DNA of 64,000 nt from Aristolochia californica. Lineage: Eukaryota; Streptophyta; Magnoliopsida; Piperales; Aristolochiaceae. Positions within the stretch are counted from its first letter, which is position 1. Each line of letters begins with the position of its first letter. Positions 1 to 11,707 of this stretch are shown one piece after another. The stretch is from the NCBI GenBank assembly GCA_029961685.1, contig JARWKL010000002.1, positions 21,792,908 to 21,856,907 of the forward strand, written 5' to 3'. The notes beneath the pieces are model-generated. The model made no database searches, was not told the DNA's origin, and saw only the letters and a list, made by a program, of their open reading frames with translations. Position numbers and translations under genes: made by a program.

Positions 1-119
1 TGGTAAATAGCTTACCACTAGAGAATTTAACTTTTTCTACTCCCCCTAATTTTTGGGCCACTAGGCCACTTGCATCCTCAACATGCTTGTGGGATGCACA
101 CCCCCACCACACTTAAAGC
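1..119 (+). repeat. Partial F monomer (3' end) at the window edge
   Basis: This is the 3' end of an F-type monomer. It carries the F signatures aaatagcttaccactagag near its start and gggatgcacac before the next monomer start at 120. It shows that the array continues to the left of the window. Confidence 0.93.
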
Positions 120-605
120 ATGTTGGGATCAGTTAGAAGTCTCTTTCTTATAAAATTCCACCAAGCTATTATTAGGGGGTTGTACATGTGGAATTTCCCA
201 AACATGGATTTTGGGGGGTTCATTTTTTGGTGCGTGAAATAATTTTCTATTTATTATATAGTTTTCAAATTCTTTTTGCACACATGAACTCTAAAATTTT
301 CGTTTTCTTGCGATCTTATATCGTTTTTGTTTACGAGGAAAAGTGGGAGAGTGGAAACTCAAGTTCGGATGTGAAGAAAAAAAAAATTTTGAACACCCAA
401 AATGGGAATGCACAAATGCTGAGAGAGATAATTCCAAAAAGTATCTGTGATTTTTAAGGATAGGCAAAAAGTGGGTTGTTTTGCTTTGGTAAATATCCAA
501 CCACTTGAGAATTTAACTTTTTGTACTCCCCCTAATTTTTGGGCCACTAGGCTAATTGCATCCTCAACATGCTTGTGGCATGCACACCCCCACCACACTT
601 AAAGC
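120..605 (+). repeat. Satellite monomer type A (reference copy, 486 bp)
   Basis: First monomer of the 6-mer HOR and the longest type. Diagnostic features are tttcttataaaa (the other types have tttcctataaaa), a run of six G in ttttggggggttc, tatcgttttt, aagttcggatgtg, a tract of ten A and four T at 377-390, gaacacccaaaa, ttttgtactcc and ggctaattgc. The two extra G relative to B and C account for part of its length. It contains open frames on both strands with no recognisable protein features. Confidence 0.95.
377..390. repeat. A-tract/T-tract inside the monomer, representative
   Basis: Ten A followed by four T in monomer A. The same place holds twelve A in C, ten in D, E and F, and a G-interrupted run in B. 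Length changes occur in two right-hand copies: eleven A in the D monomer near 52036 and eleven instead of twelve in the C monomer near 57347. Such tracts are typically curved and stiff. A role in nucleosome phasing is possible but not shown here. Confidence 0.8.
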
Positions 606-611
606 ATGTTG
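565..611. repeat. Inverted repeat (dyad) across the A/B monomer junction, representative
   Basis: The arms caacatgctt (565-574) and aagcatgttg (602-611) are perfect reverse complements separated by 27 bp. The right arm contains the monomer start motif. The equivalent dyad is present at nearly every monomer junction in the array, for example 79-88 with 116-125. At B ends the 8 bp deletion leaves 9 bp arms (caacatgct/agcatgttg) and a shorter spacer. Point changes at 49847 and 52270 break two copies. It could form a hairpin or cruciform; any function is inference. Confidence 0.85.
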
Positions 612-1085
612 GGATCAGTTAGAAGTCTCTTTCCTATAAAATTCCACCAAGCTATTATTAGGGGGTTGTACGTGTGGAATTTCCCAAACATGGATTTTGG
701 GGTTCATTTTTTGGTGCGTGAAATAATTTTCTATTTATTATATAGTTTTCAAAATCGTTTTGCACACATGAACTCTAAAATTTTCGTTTTGTTGTGATCT
801 TATATCTTTTTTGTTTACGAGGAAAAATGGGAGAGCGGAAACTCAAGTTTGGATCTGAAGAAAGAAAAAATTTTGAACATCCAAAATGGGAATGCACAAA
901 TGCTGAGAGAGATGATTCCAAAAAGTATCTGTGATTTTTAAGGACGGGCAAAAAGTGGGTTGTTTGGCTCTGGTAAATAAATATCCAACCACTTGAGAAT
1001 TTAACTTTTTCTACTCCCCCAAATTTTTGGGCCACTAGGCCACTTGCATCCTCAACATGCTGCACACCCCCACCACACTTAAAGC
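606..1085 (+). repeat. Satellite monomer type B (reference copy, 480 bp)
   Basis: Second monomer of the 6-mer HOR and the shortest type. Diagnostic features are tacgtgtgg, caaaatcgttttgc, gttgtgatc, gagagcgg, an A tract interrupted by G (gaagaaagaaaaaa), gatgattcc, aaggacggg, a 4 bp tandem duplication (ggtaaataaatatcc), cccccaaattttt, and an 8 bp deletion giving acatgctgcacac. Its 5' and 3' halves match different monomers of the right-hand 7-mer HOR, so it may itself be a recombinant. Confidence 0.95.
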
Positions 1086-1569
1086 ATGTTGGGATCAGTT
1101 AGAAGTCTCTTTCCTATAAAATTCCACCAAGCTATTATTAGGGGGTTGTACTTGTGGAATTTCCCAAACATGGATTTTGGGGTTCATTTTTTGGTGCGTG
1201 AAATAATTTTCTATTTATTATATAGTTTTCAAATTCCTTTTGCACACATGAACTCTAAAATTATCGTTTTGTTGCGATCTTATATCTTTTTTGTTTACGA
1301 GGAAAAGTGGGAGAGTGGAAACTCAAGTTTGGATGTGAAGAAAAAAAAAAAATTGAACATCCAAAATGGGAATACACAAATGCTGAGAGAGATAATTCCA
1401 AAGAGTATCTGTGATTTTTAAGGATAGGCAAAAAGTGGGTTGTTTTGCTTTGGTAAATATCCAACCACTTGAGAATTTAACTTTTTCTACTCCCCCTAAT
1501 TTTTGGGCCACTAGGCCAATTGCATGCTCAACATGCTTGTGGCATGCACACCCCCACCACACTTAAAGC
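1086..1569 (+). repeat. Satellite monomer type C (reference copy, 484 bp)
   Basis: Third monomer of the 6-mer HOR. Diagnostic features are tacttgtgg, caaattccttttgc, aaaattatcg, ttggatgtgaag followed by twelve A, gaatacacaaatg, ccaaagagtatc, ttttgctttgg, and ggccaattgcatgctcaac. It carries a 111-codon open frame on the + strand that stays open only because of its particular indel state. The frame shows no coding signature. Confidence 0.95.
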
Positions 1570-2052
1570 ATGTTGGGATCAGTTAGAAGTCTCTTTCCTA
1601 TAAAATTCCACCAAGCTATTATTAGGGGGTTGTACATGTGGAATTTCCGAAACACGGATTTTGGGGTTCATTTTTTGGTGCGTGAAATAATTTTCTATTT
1701 ATTATAAGGTTTTCAAATTCTTTTTGCACACATGAACTCTAAAATTTTCGTTTTCTTGCGATCTTATATCTTTTTTGTTTACGAGGAAAAAAGGGAGAGT
1801 GGAAACTCAAGTTTGGATCTGAAGAAAAAAAAAATTTGAACATCCAAAATGACTTCGCACAAATGCTGAGAGAGATAATTCCAAAAAGTATCTTTGATTT
1901 TTAAGGATAGGCGAAAAGTGGGTTGTTTGGCTCTGGTAAATATCCAACCACTTGAGAATTTAACTTTTTCTACTCCCCCTAATTTTTGGGCCACTAGGCC
2001 ACTTGCATCCTCAACATGCTTGTGGCATGCACACCCCCACCACACTTAAAGC
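1570..2052 (+). repeat. Satellite monomer type D (reference copy, 483 bp)
   Basis: Fourth monomer of the 6-mer HOR. Diagnostic features are tttccgaaacacgg, tattataaggtttt (most other types have tattatatagtttt), aaaaaagggagag, aaaatgacttcgcac, agtatctttgattt and ggcgaaaag. D copies in the 7-mer domain keep tatatag and cccaaacacgg, so the 6-mer D form looks derived. Confidence 0.95.
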
Positions 2053-2533
2053 ATGTTGGGATCAGTTAGAAGTCTCTTTCCTATAAAATTCCACCAAGCT
2101 ATTATTAGGAGGTTGTACATGTGGAATTTCCCAAACATGAATTTTGGGGTTCATTTTTTGGTGCGTGAAATAATTTTCTATTTATTATAAGGTTTTCAAA
2201 TTCTTTTTGCACACATGAACTCTAAAATTTTCGTTTTCTTGCGATCTTATATCTTTTTTGTTTACGAGGAAAAAAGGGAGAGTGGAAACTCAAGTTTGGA
2301 TCTGAAGAAAAAAAAAATTTGAACATCCAAAATGGATTCGCACAAATGCTGAGAGAGATAATTCCAATGTATCTGTGATTTTTAAGGATAGGCGAAAAGT
2401 GGGTTGTTTTGCTCTGGTAAATATCCAACCACTTGAGAAATTAACTTTTTCTACTCCCCCTAACTTTTGGGCCACTAGGCCACTTGCATCCTCAACATGC
2501 TTGTTGCATTCACACCCCCACCACACTTAAAGC
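2053..2533 (+). repeat. Satellite monomer type E (reference copy, 481 bp)
   Basis: Fifth monomer of the 6-mer HOR. Diagnostic features are ttaggaggttg, aaacatgaatttt, tattataagg, aaaatggattcgcac, a 2 bp shortening in attccaatgtatc, gagaaattaac, ctaacttttggg and cttgttgcattcacac. It shares tattataagg and ggcgaaaag with D, which suggests D and E are the closest pair of types. Confidence 0.95.
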
Positions 2534-3016
2534 ATGTTGGGATCAGTTAGAAGTCTCTTTCCTATAAAATTCCACCAAGCTATTATTAGGGGGTTGTATA
2601 TGTGGAATTTCCAAAACATGGATTTCGGGGGTCATTTTTTGGTGCGTGAAATAATTTTCTATTTATTATATAGTTTTCAAATTCTTTTTGCACACATGAA
2701 CTCTAAAATTTTCGTTTTGTTGCGATCTTATATCTTTTTTGTTTACGAGGAAAAATGGGAGAGTGGAAACTCAAGTTTGGATCTGAAGAAAAAAAAAATT
2801 TGAACATCCAAAATGGGAATGCACAAATCCTGAGAGGGATAATTCCAAAAAGTATCTGTGATTTTTAAGGATAGGCAAAAAGTGGGTTGTTTGGCTCTGG
2901 TAAATAGCTTACCACTAGAGAATTTAACTTTTTCTACTCCCCCTAATTTTTGGGCCACTAGGCCACTTGCATCCTCAACATGCTTGTGGGATGCACACCC
3001 CCACCACACTTAAAGC
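2534..3016 (+). repeat. Satellite monomer type F (reference copy, 483 bp)
   Basis: Sixth monomer of the 6-mer HOR. Diagnostic features are tgtatatgtgg, tttccaaaacatgg, atttcgggggtc, caaatcctgagag, aaatagcttaccactagag and gggatgcacac. This copy has gagaggg at 2834, with the G at 2837 that is restricted to HOR copies 1-9. F copies at the right end of the window have atctaacc in place of agcttacc. Confidence 0.95.
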
Positions 3017-5913
3017 ATGTTGGGATCAGTTAGAAGTCTCTTTCTTATAAAATTCCACCAAGCTATTATTAGGGGGTTGTACATGTGGAATTTCCCAAAC
3101 ATGGATTTTGGGGGGTTCATTTTTTGGTGCGTGAAATAATTTTCTATTTATTATATAGTTTTCAAATTCTTTTTGCACACATGAACTCTAAAATTTTCGT
3201 TTTCTTGCGATCTTATATCGTTTTTGTTTACGAGGAAAAGTGGGAGAGTGGAAACTCAAGTTCGGATGTGAAGAAAAAAAAAATTTTGAACACCCAAAAT
3301 GGGAATGCACAAATGCTGAGAGAGATAATTCCAAAAAGTATCTGTGATTTTTAAGGATAGGCAAAAAGTGGGTTGTTTTGCTTTGGTAAATATCCAACCA
3401 CTTGAGAATTTAACTTTTTGTACTCCCCCTAATTTTTGGGCCACTAGGCTAATTGCATCCTCAACATGCTTGTGGCATGCACACCCCCACCACACTTAAA
3501 GCATGTTGGGATCAGTTAGAAGTCTCTTTCCTATAAAATTCCACCAAGCTATTATTAGGGGGTTGTACGTGTGGAATTTCCCAAACATGGATTTTGGGGT
3601 TCATTTTTTGGTGCGTGAAATAATTTTCTATTTATTATATAGTTTTCAAAATCGTTTTGCACACATGAACTCTAAAATTTTCGTTTTGTTGTGATCTTAT
3701 ATCTTTTTTGTTTACGAGGAAAAATGGGAGAGCGGAAACTCAAGTTTGGATCTGAAGAAAGAAAAAATTTTGAACATCCAAAATGGGAATGCACAAATGC
3801 TGAGAGAGATGATTCCAAAAAGTATCTGTGATTTTTAAGGACGGGCAAAAAGTGGGTTGTTTGGCTCTGGTAAATAAATATCCAACCACTTGAGAATTTA
3901 ACTTTTTCTACTCCCCCAAATTTTTGGGCCACTAGGCCACTTGCATCCTCAACATGCTGCACACCCCCACCACACTTAAAGCATGTTGGGATCAGTTAGA
4001 AGTCTCTTTCCTATAAAATTCCACCAAGCTATTATTAGGGGGTTGTACTTGTGGAATTTCCCAAACATGGATTTTGGGGTTCATTTTTTGGTGCGTGAAA
4101 TAATTTTCTATTTATTATATAGTTTTCAAATTCCTTTTGCACACATGAACTCTAAAATTATCGTTTTGTTGCGATCTTATATCTTTTTTGTTTACGAGGA
4201 AAAGTGGGAGAGTGGAAACTCAAGTTTGGATGTGAAGAAAAAAAAAAAATTGAACATCCAAAATGGGAATACACAAATGCTGAGAGAGATAATTCCAAAG
4301 AGTATCTGTGATTTTTAAGGATAGGCAAAAAGTGGGTTGTTTTGCTTTGGTAAATATCCAACCACTTGAGAATTTAACTTTTTCTACTCCCCCTAATTTT
4401 TGGGCCACTAGGCCAATTGCATGCTCAACATGCTTGTGGCATGCACACCCCCACCACACTTAAAGCATGTTGGGATCAGTTAGAAGTCTCTTTCCTATAA
4501 AATTCCACCAAGCTATTATTAGGGGGTTGTACATGTGGAATTTCCGAAACACGGATTTTGGGGTTCATTTTTTGGTGCGTGAAATAATTTTCTATTTATT
4601 ATAAGGTTTTCAAATTCTTTTTGCACACATGAACTCTAAAATTTTCGTTTTCTTGCGATCTTATATCTTTTTTGTTTACGAGGAAAAAAGGGAGAGTGGA
4701 AACTCAAGTTTGGATCTGAAGAAAAAAAAAATTTGAACATCCAAAATGACTTCGCACAAATGCTGAGAGAGATAATTCCAAAAAGTATCTTTGATTTTTA
4801 AGGATAGGCGAAAAGTGGGTTGTTTGGCTCTGGTAAATATCCAACCACTTGAGAATTTAACTTTTTCTACTCCCCCTAATTTTTGGGCCACTAGGCCACT
4901 TGCATCCTCAACATGCTTGTGGCATGCACACCCCCACCACACTTAAAGCATGTTGGGATCAGTTAGAAGTCTCTTTCCTATAAAATTCCACCAAGCTATT
5001 ATTAGGAGGTTGTACATGTGGAATTTCCCAAACATGAATTTTGGGGTTCATTTTTTGGTGCGTGAAATAATTTTCTATTTATTATAAGGTTTTCAAATTC
5101 TTTTTGCACACATGAACTCTAAAATTTTCGTTTTCTTGCGATCTTATATCTTTTTTGTTTACGAGGAAAAAAGGGAGAGTGGAAACTCAAGTTTGGATCT
5201 GAAGAAAAAAAAAATTTGAACATCCAAAATGGATTCGCACAAATGCTGAGAGAGATAATTCCAATGTATCTGTGATTTTTAAGGATAGGCGAAAAGTGGG
5301 TTGTTTTGCTCTGGTAAATATCCAACCACTTGAGAAATTAACTTTTTCTACTCCCCCTAACTTTTGGGCCACTAGGCCACTTGCATCCTCAACATGCTTG
5401 TTGCATTCACACCCCCACCACACTTAAAGCATGTTGGGATCAGTTAGAAGTCTCTTTCCTATAAAATTCCACCAAGCTATTATTAGGGGGTTGTATATGT
5501 GGAATTTCCAAAACATGGATTTCGGGGGTCATTTTTTGGTGCGTGAAATAATTTTCTATTTATTATATAGTTTTCAAATTCTTTTTGCACACATGAACTC
5601 TAAAATTTTCGTTTTGTTGCGATCTTATATCTTTTTTGTTTACGAGGAAAAATGGGAGAGTGGAAACTCAAGTTTGGATCTGAAGAAAAAAAAAATTTGA
5701 ACATCCAAAATGGGAATGCACAAATCCTGAGAGGGATAATTCCAAAAAGTATCTGTGATTTTTAAGGATAGGCAAAAAGTGGGTTGTTTGGCTCTGGTAA
5801 ATAGCTTACCACTAGAGAATTTAACTTTTTCTACTCCCCCTAATTTTTGGGCCACTAGGCCACTTGCATCCTCAACATGCTTGTGGGATGCACGCCCCCA
5901 CCACACTTAAAGC
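3017..5913 (+). repeat. 6-mer HOR copy 2 (2897 bp)
   Basis: Same length and order as copy 1. It differs by G at 5894 in the F monomer (gcacgcccc instead of gcacacccc), which is shared only with copy 3. Confidence 0.97.
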
Positions 5914-8810
5914 ATGTTGGGATCAGTTAGAAGTCTCTTTCTTATAAAATTCCACCAAGCTATTATTAGGGGGTTGTACATGTGGAATTTCCCAAACATG
6001 GATTTTGGGGGGTTCATTTTTTGGTGCGTGAAATAATTTTCTATTTATTATATAGTTTTCAAATTCTTTTTGCACACATGAACTCTAAAATTTTCGTTTT
6101 CTTGCGATCTTATATCGTTTTTGTTTACGAGGAAAAGTGGGAGAGTGGAAACTCAAGTTCGGATGTGAAGAAAAAAAAAATTTTGAACACCCAAAATGGG
6201 AATGCACAAATGCTGAGAGAGATAATTCCAAAAAGTATCTGTGATTTTTAAGGATAGGCAAAAAGTGGGTTGTTTTGCTTTGGTAAATATCCAACCACTT
6301 GAGAATTTAACTTTTTGTACTCCCCCTAATTTTTGGGCCACTAGGCTAATTGCATCCTCAACATGCTTGTGGCATGCACACCCCCACCACACTTAAAGCA
6401 TGTTGGGATCAGTTAGAAGTCTCTTTCCTATAAAATTCCACCAAGCTATTATTAGGGGGTTGTACGTGTGGAATTTCCCAAACATGGATTTTGGGGTTCA
6501 TTTTTTGGTGCGTGAAATAATTTTCTATTTATTATATAGTTTTCAAAATCGTTTTGCACACATGAACTCTAAAATTTTCGTTTTGTTGTGATCTTATATC
6601 TTTTTTGTTTACGAGGAAAAATGGGAGAGCGGAAACTCAAGTTTGGATCTGAAGAAAGAAAAAATTTTGAACATCCAAAATGGGAATGCACAAATGCTGA
6701 GAGAGATGATTCCAAAAAGTATCTGTGATTTTTAAGGACGGGCAAAAAGTGGGTTGTTTGGCTCTGGTAAATAAATATCCAACCACTTGAGAATTTAACT
6801 TTTTCTACTCCCCCAAATTTTTGGGCCACTAGGCCACTTGCATCCTCAACATGCTGCACACCCCCACCACACTTAAAGCATGTTGGGATCAGTTAGAAGT
6901 CTCTTTCCTATAAAATTCCACCAAGCTATTATTAGGGGGTTGTACTTGTGGAATTTCCCAAACATGGATTTTGGGGTTCATTTTTTGGTGCGTGAAATAA
7001 TTTTCTATTTATTATATAGTTTTCAAATTCCTTTTGCACACATGAACTCTAAAATTATCGTTTTGTTGCGATCTTATATCTTTTTTGTTTACGAGGAAAA
7101 GTGGGAGAGTGGAAACTCAAGTTTGGATGTGAAGAAAAAAAAAAAATTGAACATCCAAAATGGGAATACACAAATGCTGAGAGAGATAATTCCAAAGAGT
7201 ATCTGTGATTTTTAAGGATAGGCAAAAAGTGGGTTGTTTTGCTTTGGTAAATATCCAACCACTTGAGAATTTAACTTTTTCTACTCCCCCTAATTTTTGG
7301 GCCACTAGGCCAATTGCATGCTCAACATGCTTGTGGCATGCACACCCCCACCACACTTAAAGCATGTTGGGATCAGTTAGAAGTCTCTTTCCTATAAAAT
7401 TCCACCAAGCTATTATTAGGGGGTTGTACATGTGGAATTTCCGAAACACGGATTTTGGGGTTCATTTTTTGGTGCGTGAAATAATTTTCTATTTATTATA
7501 AGGTTTTCAAATTCTTTTTGCACACATGAACTCTAAAATTTTCGTTTTCTTGCGATCTTATATCTTTTTTGTTTACGAGGAAAAAAGGGAGAGTGGAAAC
7601 TCAAGTTTGGATCTGAAGAAAAAAAAAATTTGAACATCCAAAATGACTTCGCACAAATGCTGAGAGAGATAATTCCAAAAAGTATTTTTGATTTTTAAGG
7701 ATAGGCGAAAAGTGGGTTGTTTGGCTCTGGTAAATATCCAACCACTTGAGAATTTAACTTTTTCTACTCCCCCTAATTTTTGGGCCACTAGGCCACTTGC
7801 ATCCTCAACATGCTTGTGGCATGCACACCCCCACCACACTTAAAGCATGTTGGGATCAGTTAGAAGTCTCTTTCCTATAAAATTCCACCAAGCTATTATT
7901 AGGAGGTTGTACATGTGGAATTTCCCAAACATGAATTTTGGGGTTCATTTTTTGGTGCGTGAAATAATTTTCTATTTATTATAAGGTTTTCAAATTCTTT
8001 TTGCACACATGAACTCTAAAATTTTCGTTTTCTTGCGATCTTATATCTTTTTTGTTTACGAGGAAAAAAGGGAGAGTGGAAACTCAAGTTTGGATCTGAA
8101 GAAAAAAAAAATTTGAACATCCAAAATGGATTCGCACAAATGCTGAGAGAGATAATTCCAATGTATCTGTGATTTTTAAGGATAGGCGAAAAGTGGGTTG
8201 TTTTGCTCTGGTAAATATCCAACCACTTGAGAAATTAACTTTTTCTACTCCCCCTAACTTTTGGGCCACTAGGCCACTTGCATCCTCAACATGCTTGTTG
8301 CATTCACACCCCCACCACACTTAAAGCATGTTGGGATCAGTTAGAAGTCTCTTTCCTATAAAATTCCACCAAGCTATTATTAGGGGGTTGTATATGTGGA
8401 ATTTCCAAAACATGGATTTCGGGGGTCATTTTTTGGTGCGTGAAATAATTTTCTATTTATTATATAGTTTTCAAATTCTTTTTGCACACATGAACTCTAA
8501 AATTTTCGTTTTGTTGCGATCTTATATCTTTTTTGTTTACGAGGAAAAATGGGAGAGTGGAAACTCAAGTTTGGATCTGAAGAAAAAAAAAATTTGAACA
8601 TCCAAAATGGGAATGCACAAATCCTGAGAGGGATAATTCCAAAAAGTATCTGTGATTTTTAAGGATAGGCAAAAAGTGGGTTGTTTGGCTCTGGTAAATA
8701 GCTTACCACTAGAGAATTTAACTTTTTCTACTCCCCCTAATTTTTGGGCCACTAGGCCACTTGCATCCTCAACATGCTTGTGGGATGCACGCCCCCACCA
8801 CACTTAAAGC
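5914..8810 (+). repeat. 6-mer HOR copy 3 (2897 bp)
   Basis: Shares the G variant with copy 2 (here at 8791). It has a private T at 7686 in the D monomer (agtatttttg). Confidence 0.97.
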
Positions 8811-11707
8811 ATGTTGGGATCAGTTAGAAGTCTCTTTCTTATAAAATTCCACCAAGCTATTATTAGGGGGTTGTACATGTGGAATTTCCCAAACATGGAT
8901 TTTGGGGGGTTCATTTTTTGGTGCGTGAAATAATTTTCTATTTATTATATAGTTTTCAAATTCTTTTTGCACACATGAACTCTAAAATTTTCGTTTTCTT
9001 GCGATCTTATATCGTTTTTGTTTACGAGGAAAAGTGGGAGAGTGGAAACTCAAGTTCGGATGTGAAGAAAAAAAAAATTTTGAACACCCAAAATGGGAAT
9101 GCACAAATGCTGAGAGAGATAATTCCAAAAAGTATCTGTGATTTTTAAGGATAGGCAAAAAGTGGGTTGTTTTGCTTTGGTAAATATCCAACCACTTGAG
9201 AATTTAACTTTTTGTACTCCCCCTAATTTTTGGGCCACTAGGCTAATTGCATCCTCAACATGCTTGTGGCATGCACACCCCCACCACACTTAAAGCATGT
9301 TGGGATCAGTTAGAAGTCTCTTTCCTATAAAATTCCACCAAGCTATTATTAGGGGGTTGTACGTGTGGAATTTCCCAAACATGGATTTTGGGGTTCATTT
9401 TTTGGTGCGTGAAATAATTTTCTATTTATTATATAGTTTTCAAAATCGTTTTGCACACATGAACTCTAAAATTTTCGTTTTGTTGTGATCTTATATCTTT
9501 TTTGTTTACGAGGAAAAATGGGAGAGCGGAAACTCAAGTTTGGATCTGAAGAAAGAAAAAATTTTGAACATCCAAAATGGGAATGCACAAATGCTGAGAG
9601 AGATGATTCCAAAAAGTATCTGTGATTTTTAAGGACGGGCAAAAAGTGGGTTGTTTGGCTCTGGTAAATAAATATCCAACCACTTGAGAATTTAACTTTT
9701 TCTACTCCCCCAAATTTTTGGGCCACTAGGCCACTTGCATCCTCAACATGCTGCACACCCCCACCACACTTAAAGCATGTTGGGATCAGTTAGAAGTCTC
9801 TTTCCTATAAAATTCCACCAAGCTATTATTAGGGGGTTGTACTTGTGGAATTTCCCAAACATGGATTTTGGGGTTCATTTTTTGGTGCGTGAAATAATTT
9901 TCTATTTATTATATAGTTTTCAAATTCCTTTTGCACACATGAACTCTAAAATTATCGTTTTGTTGCGATCTTATATCTTTTTTGTTTACGAGGAAAAGTG
10001 GGAGAGTGGAAACTCAAGTTTGGATGTGAAGAAAAAAAAAAAATTGAACATCCAAAATGGGAATACACAAATGCTGAGAGAGATAATTCCAAAGAGTATC
10101 TGTGATTTTTAAGGATAGGCAAAAAGTGGGTTGTTTTGCTTTGGTAAATATCCAACCACTTGAGAATTTAACTTTTTCTACTCCCCCTAATTTTTGGGCC
10201 ACTAGGCCAATTGCATGCTCAACATGCTTGTGGCATGCACACCCCCACCACACTTAAAGCATGTTGGGATCAGTTAGAAGTCTCTTTCCTATAAAATTCC
10301 ACCAAGCTATTATTAGGGGGTTGTACATGTGGAATTTCCGAAACACGGATTTTGGGGTTCATTTTTTGGTGCGTGAAATAATTTTCTATTTATTATAAGG
10401 TTTTCAAATTCTTTTTGCACACATGAACTCTAAAATTTTCGTTTTCTTGCGATCTTATATCTTTTTTGTTTACGAGGAAAAAAGGGAGAGTGGAAACTCA
10501 AGTTTGGATCTGAAGAAAAAAAAAATTTGAACATCCAAAATGACTTCGCACAAATGCTGAGAGAGATAATTCCAAAAAGTATCTTTGATTTTTAAGGATA
10601 GGCGAAAAGTGGGTTGTTTGGCTCTGGTAAATATCCAACCACTTGAGAATTTAACTTTTTCTACTCCCCCTAATTTTTGGGCCACTAGGCCACTTGCATC
10701 CTCAACATGCTTGTGGCATGCACACCCCCACCACACTTAAAGCATGTTGGGATCAGTTAGAAGTCTCTTTCCTATAAAATTCCACCAAGCTATTATTAGG
10801 AGGTTGTACATGTGGAATTTCCCAAACATGAATTTTGGGGTTCATTTTTTGGTGCGTGAAATAATTTTCTATTTATTATAAGGTTTTCAAATTCTTTTTG
10901 CACACATGAACTCTAAAATTTTCGTTTTCTTGCGATCTTATATCTTTTTTGTTTACGAGGAAAAAAGGGAGAGTGGAAACTCAAGTTTGGATCTGAAGAA
11001 AAAAAAAATTTGAACATCCAAAATGGATTCGCACAAATGCTGAGAGAGATAATTCCAATGTATCTGTGATTTTTAAGGATAGGCGAAAAGTGGGTTGTTT
11101 TGCTCTGGTAAATATCCAACCACTTGAGAAATTAACTTTTTCTACTCCCCCTAACTTTTGGGCCACTAGGCCACTTGCATCCTCAACATGCTTGTTGCAT
11201 TCACACCCCCACCACACTTAAAGCATGTTGGGATCAGTTAGAAGTCTCTTTCCTATAAAATTCCACCAAGCTATTATTAGGGGGTTGTATATGTGGAATT
11301 TCCAAAACATGGATTTCGGGGGTCATTTTTTGGTGCGTGAAATAATTTTCTATTTATTATATAGTTTTCAAATTCTTTTTGCACACATGAACTCTAAAAT
11401 TTTCGTTTTGTTGCGATCTTATATCTTTTTTGTTTACGAGGAAAAATGGGAGAGTGGAAACTCAAGTTTGGATCTGAAGAAAAAAAAAATTTGAACATCC
11501 AAAATGGGAATGCACAAATCCTGAGAGGGATAATTCCAAAAAGTATCTGTGATTTTTAAGGATAGGCAAAAAGTGGGTTGTTTGGCTCTGGTAAATAGCT
11601 TACCACTAGAGAATTTAACTTTTTCTACTCCCCCTAATTTTTGGGCCACTAGGCCACTTGCATCCTCAACATGCTTGTGGGATGCACACCCCCACCACAC
11701 TTAAAGC
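8811..11707 (+). repeat. 6-mer HOR copy 4 (2897 bp)
   Basis: Regular A-F order with the left-domain gagaggg allele in F. I saw no private change by eye. Confidence 0.96.

Larger units (their letters stand above)
120..3016 (+). repeat. 6-mer HOR copy 1 (A-B-C-D-E-F, 2897 bp)
   Basis: First complete HOR. Monomers start at 120, 606, 1086, 1570, 2053 and 2534. It carries the left-domain G at 2837 and serves here as the reference for the other copies. Confidence 0.97.

Noticed and set aside
150..162. TATA-like box (ttataaaa/ctataaaa) as a promoter
   Set aside because: Present in all monomers as part of the repeat consensus, with no associated gene or visible initiator. It is too weak to call a promoter from sequence alone.
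169..182. Telomere-like ttaggggg in each monomer
   Set aside because: It occurs once per monomer without tandem hexamers or heptamers, and is changed to ttaggagg in E. It is not a telomeric tract.
169..220. G-quadruplex from the G runs ggggg and gggggg
   Set aside because: The runs are separated by about 40 bp and fewer than four tracts lie within normal loop distances. Only monomer A has the six-G run.
299..316. Possible CENP-B box in ttcgttttcttgcgatc (ttcgttttgttgcgatc in other types)
   Set aside because: The TTCG start fits, but the required central A is absent and the CG is shifted by one base, with no CGGG. It does not meet the core motif.
1047..1053. Inversions or opposite-strand monomers
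   Set aside because: I looked for monomer start motifs on the minus strand and found none. Every unit in the window has the same orientation.
775..1065. Minus-strand open frames of 67-96 codons in every monomer
   Set aside because: Two overlapping frames per monomer on the same strand, ending in poly-Phe/Lys stretches from the A tract, with start and end shifted by each indel. There is no sign of selection on protein sequence.
1086..1421. 111-codon open frame on the + strand of C monomers, with 63-89 codon relatives in other monomers
   Set aside because: Its length changes with the A-tract and G-run indels of each monomer, it overlaps several frames on the other strand, and it has no recognisable domain or conserved stop. 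It repeats only because the DNA repeats.
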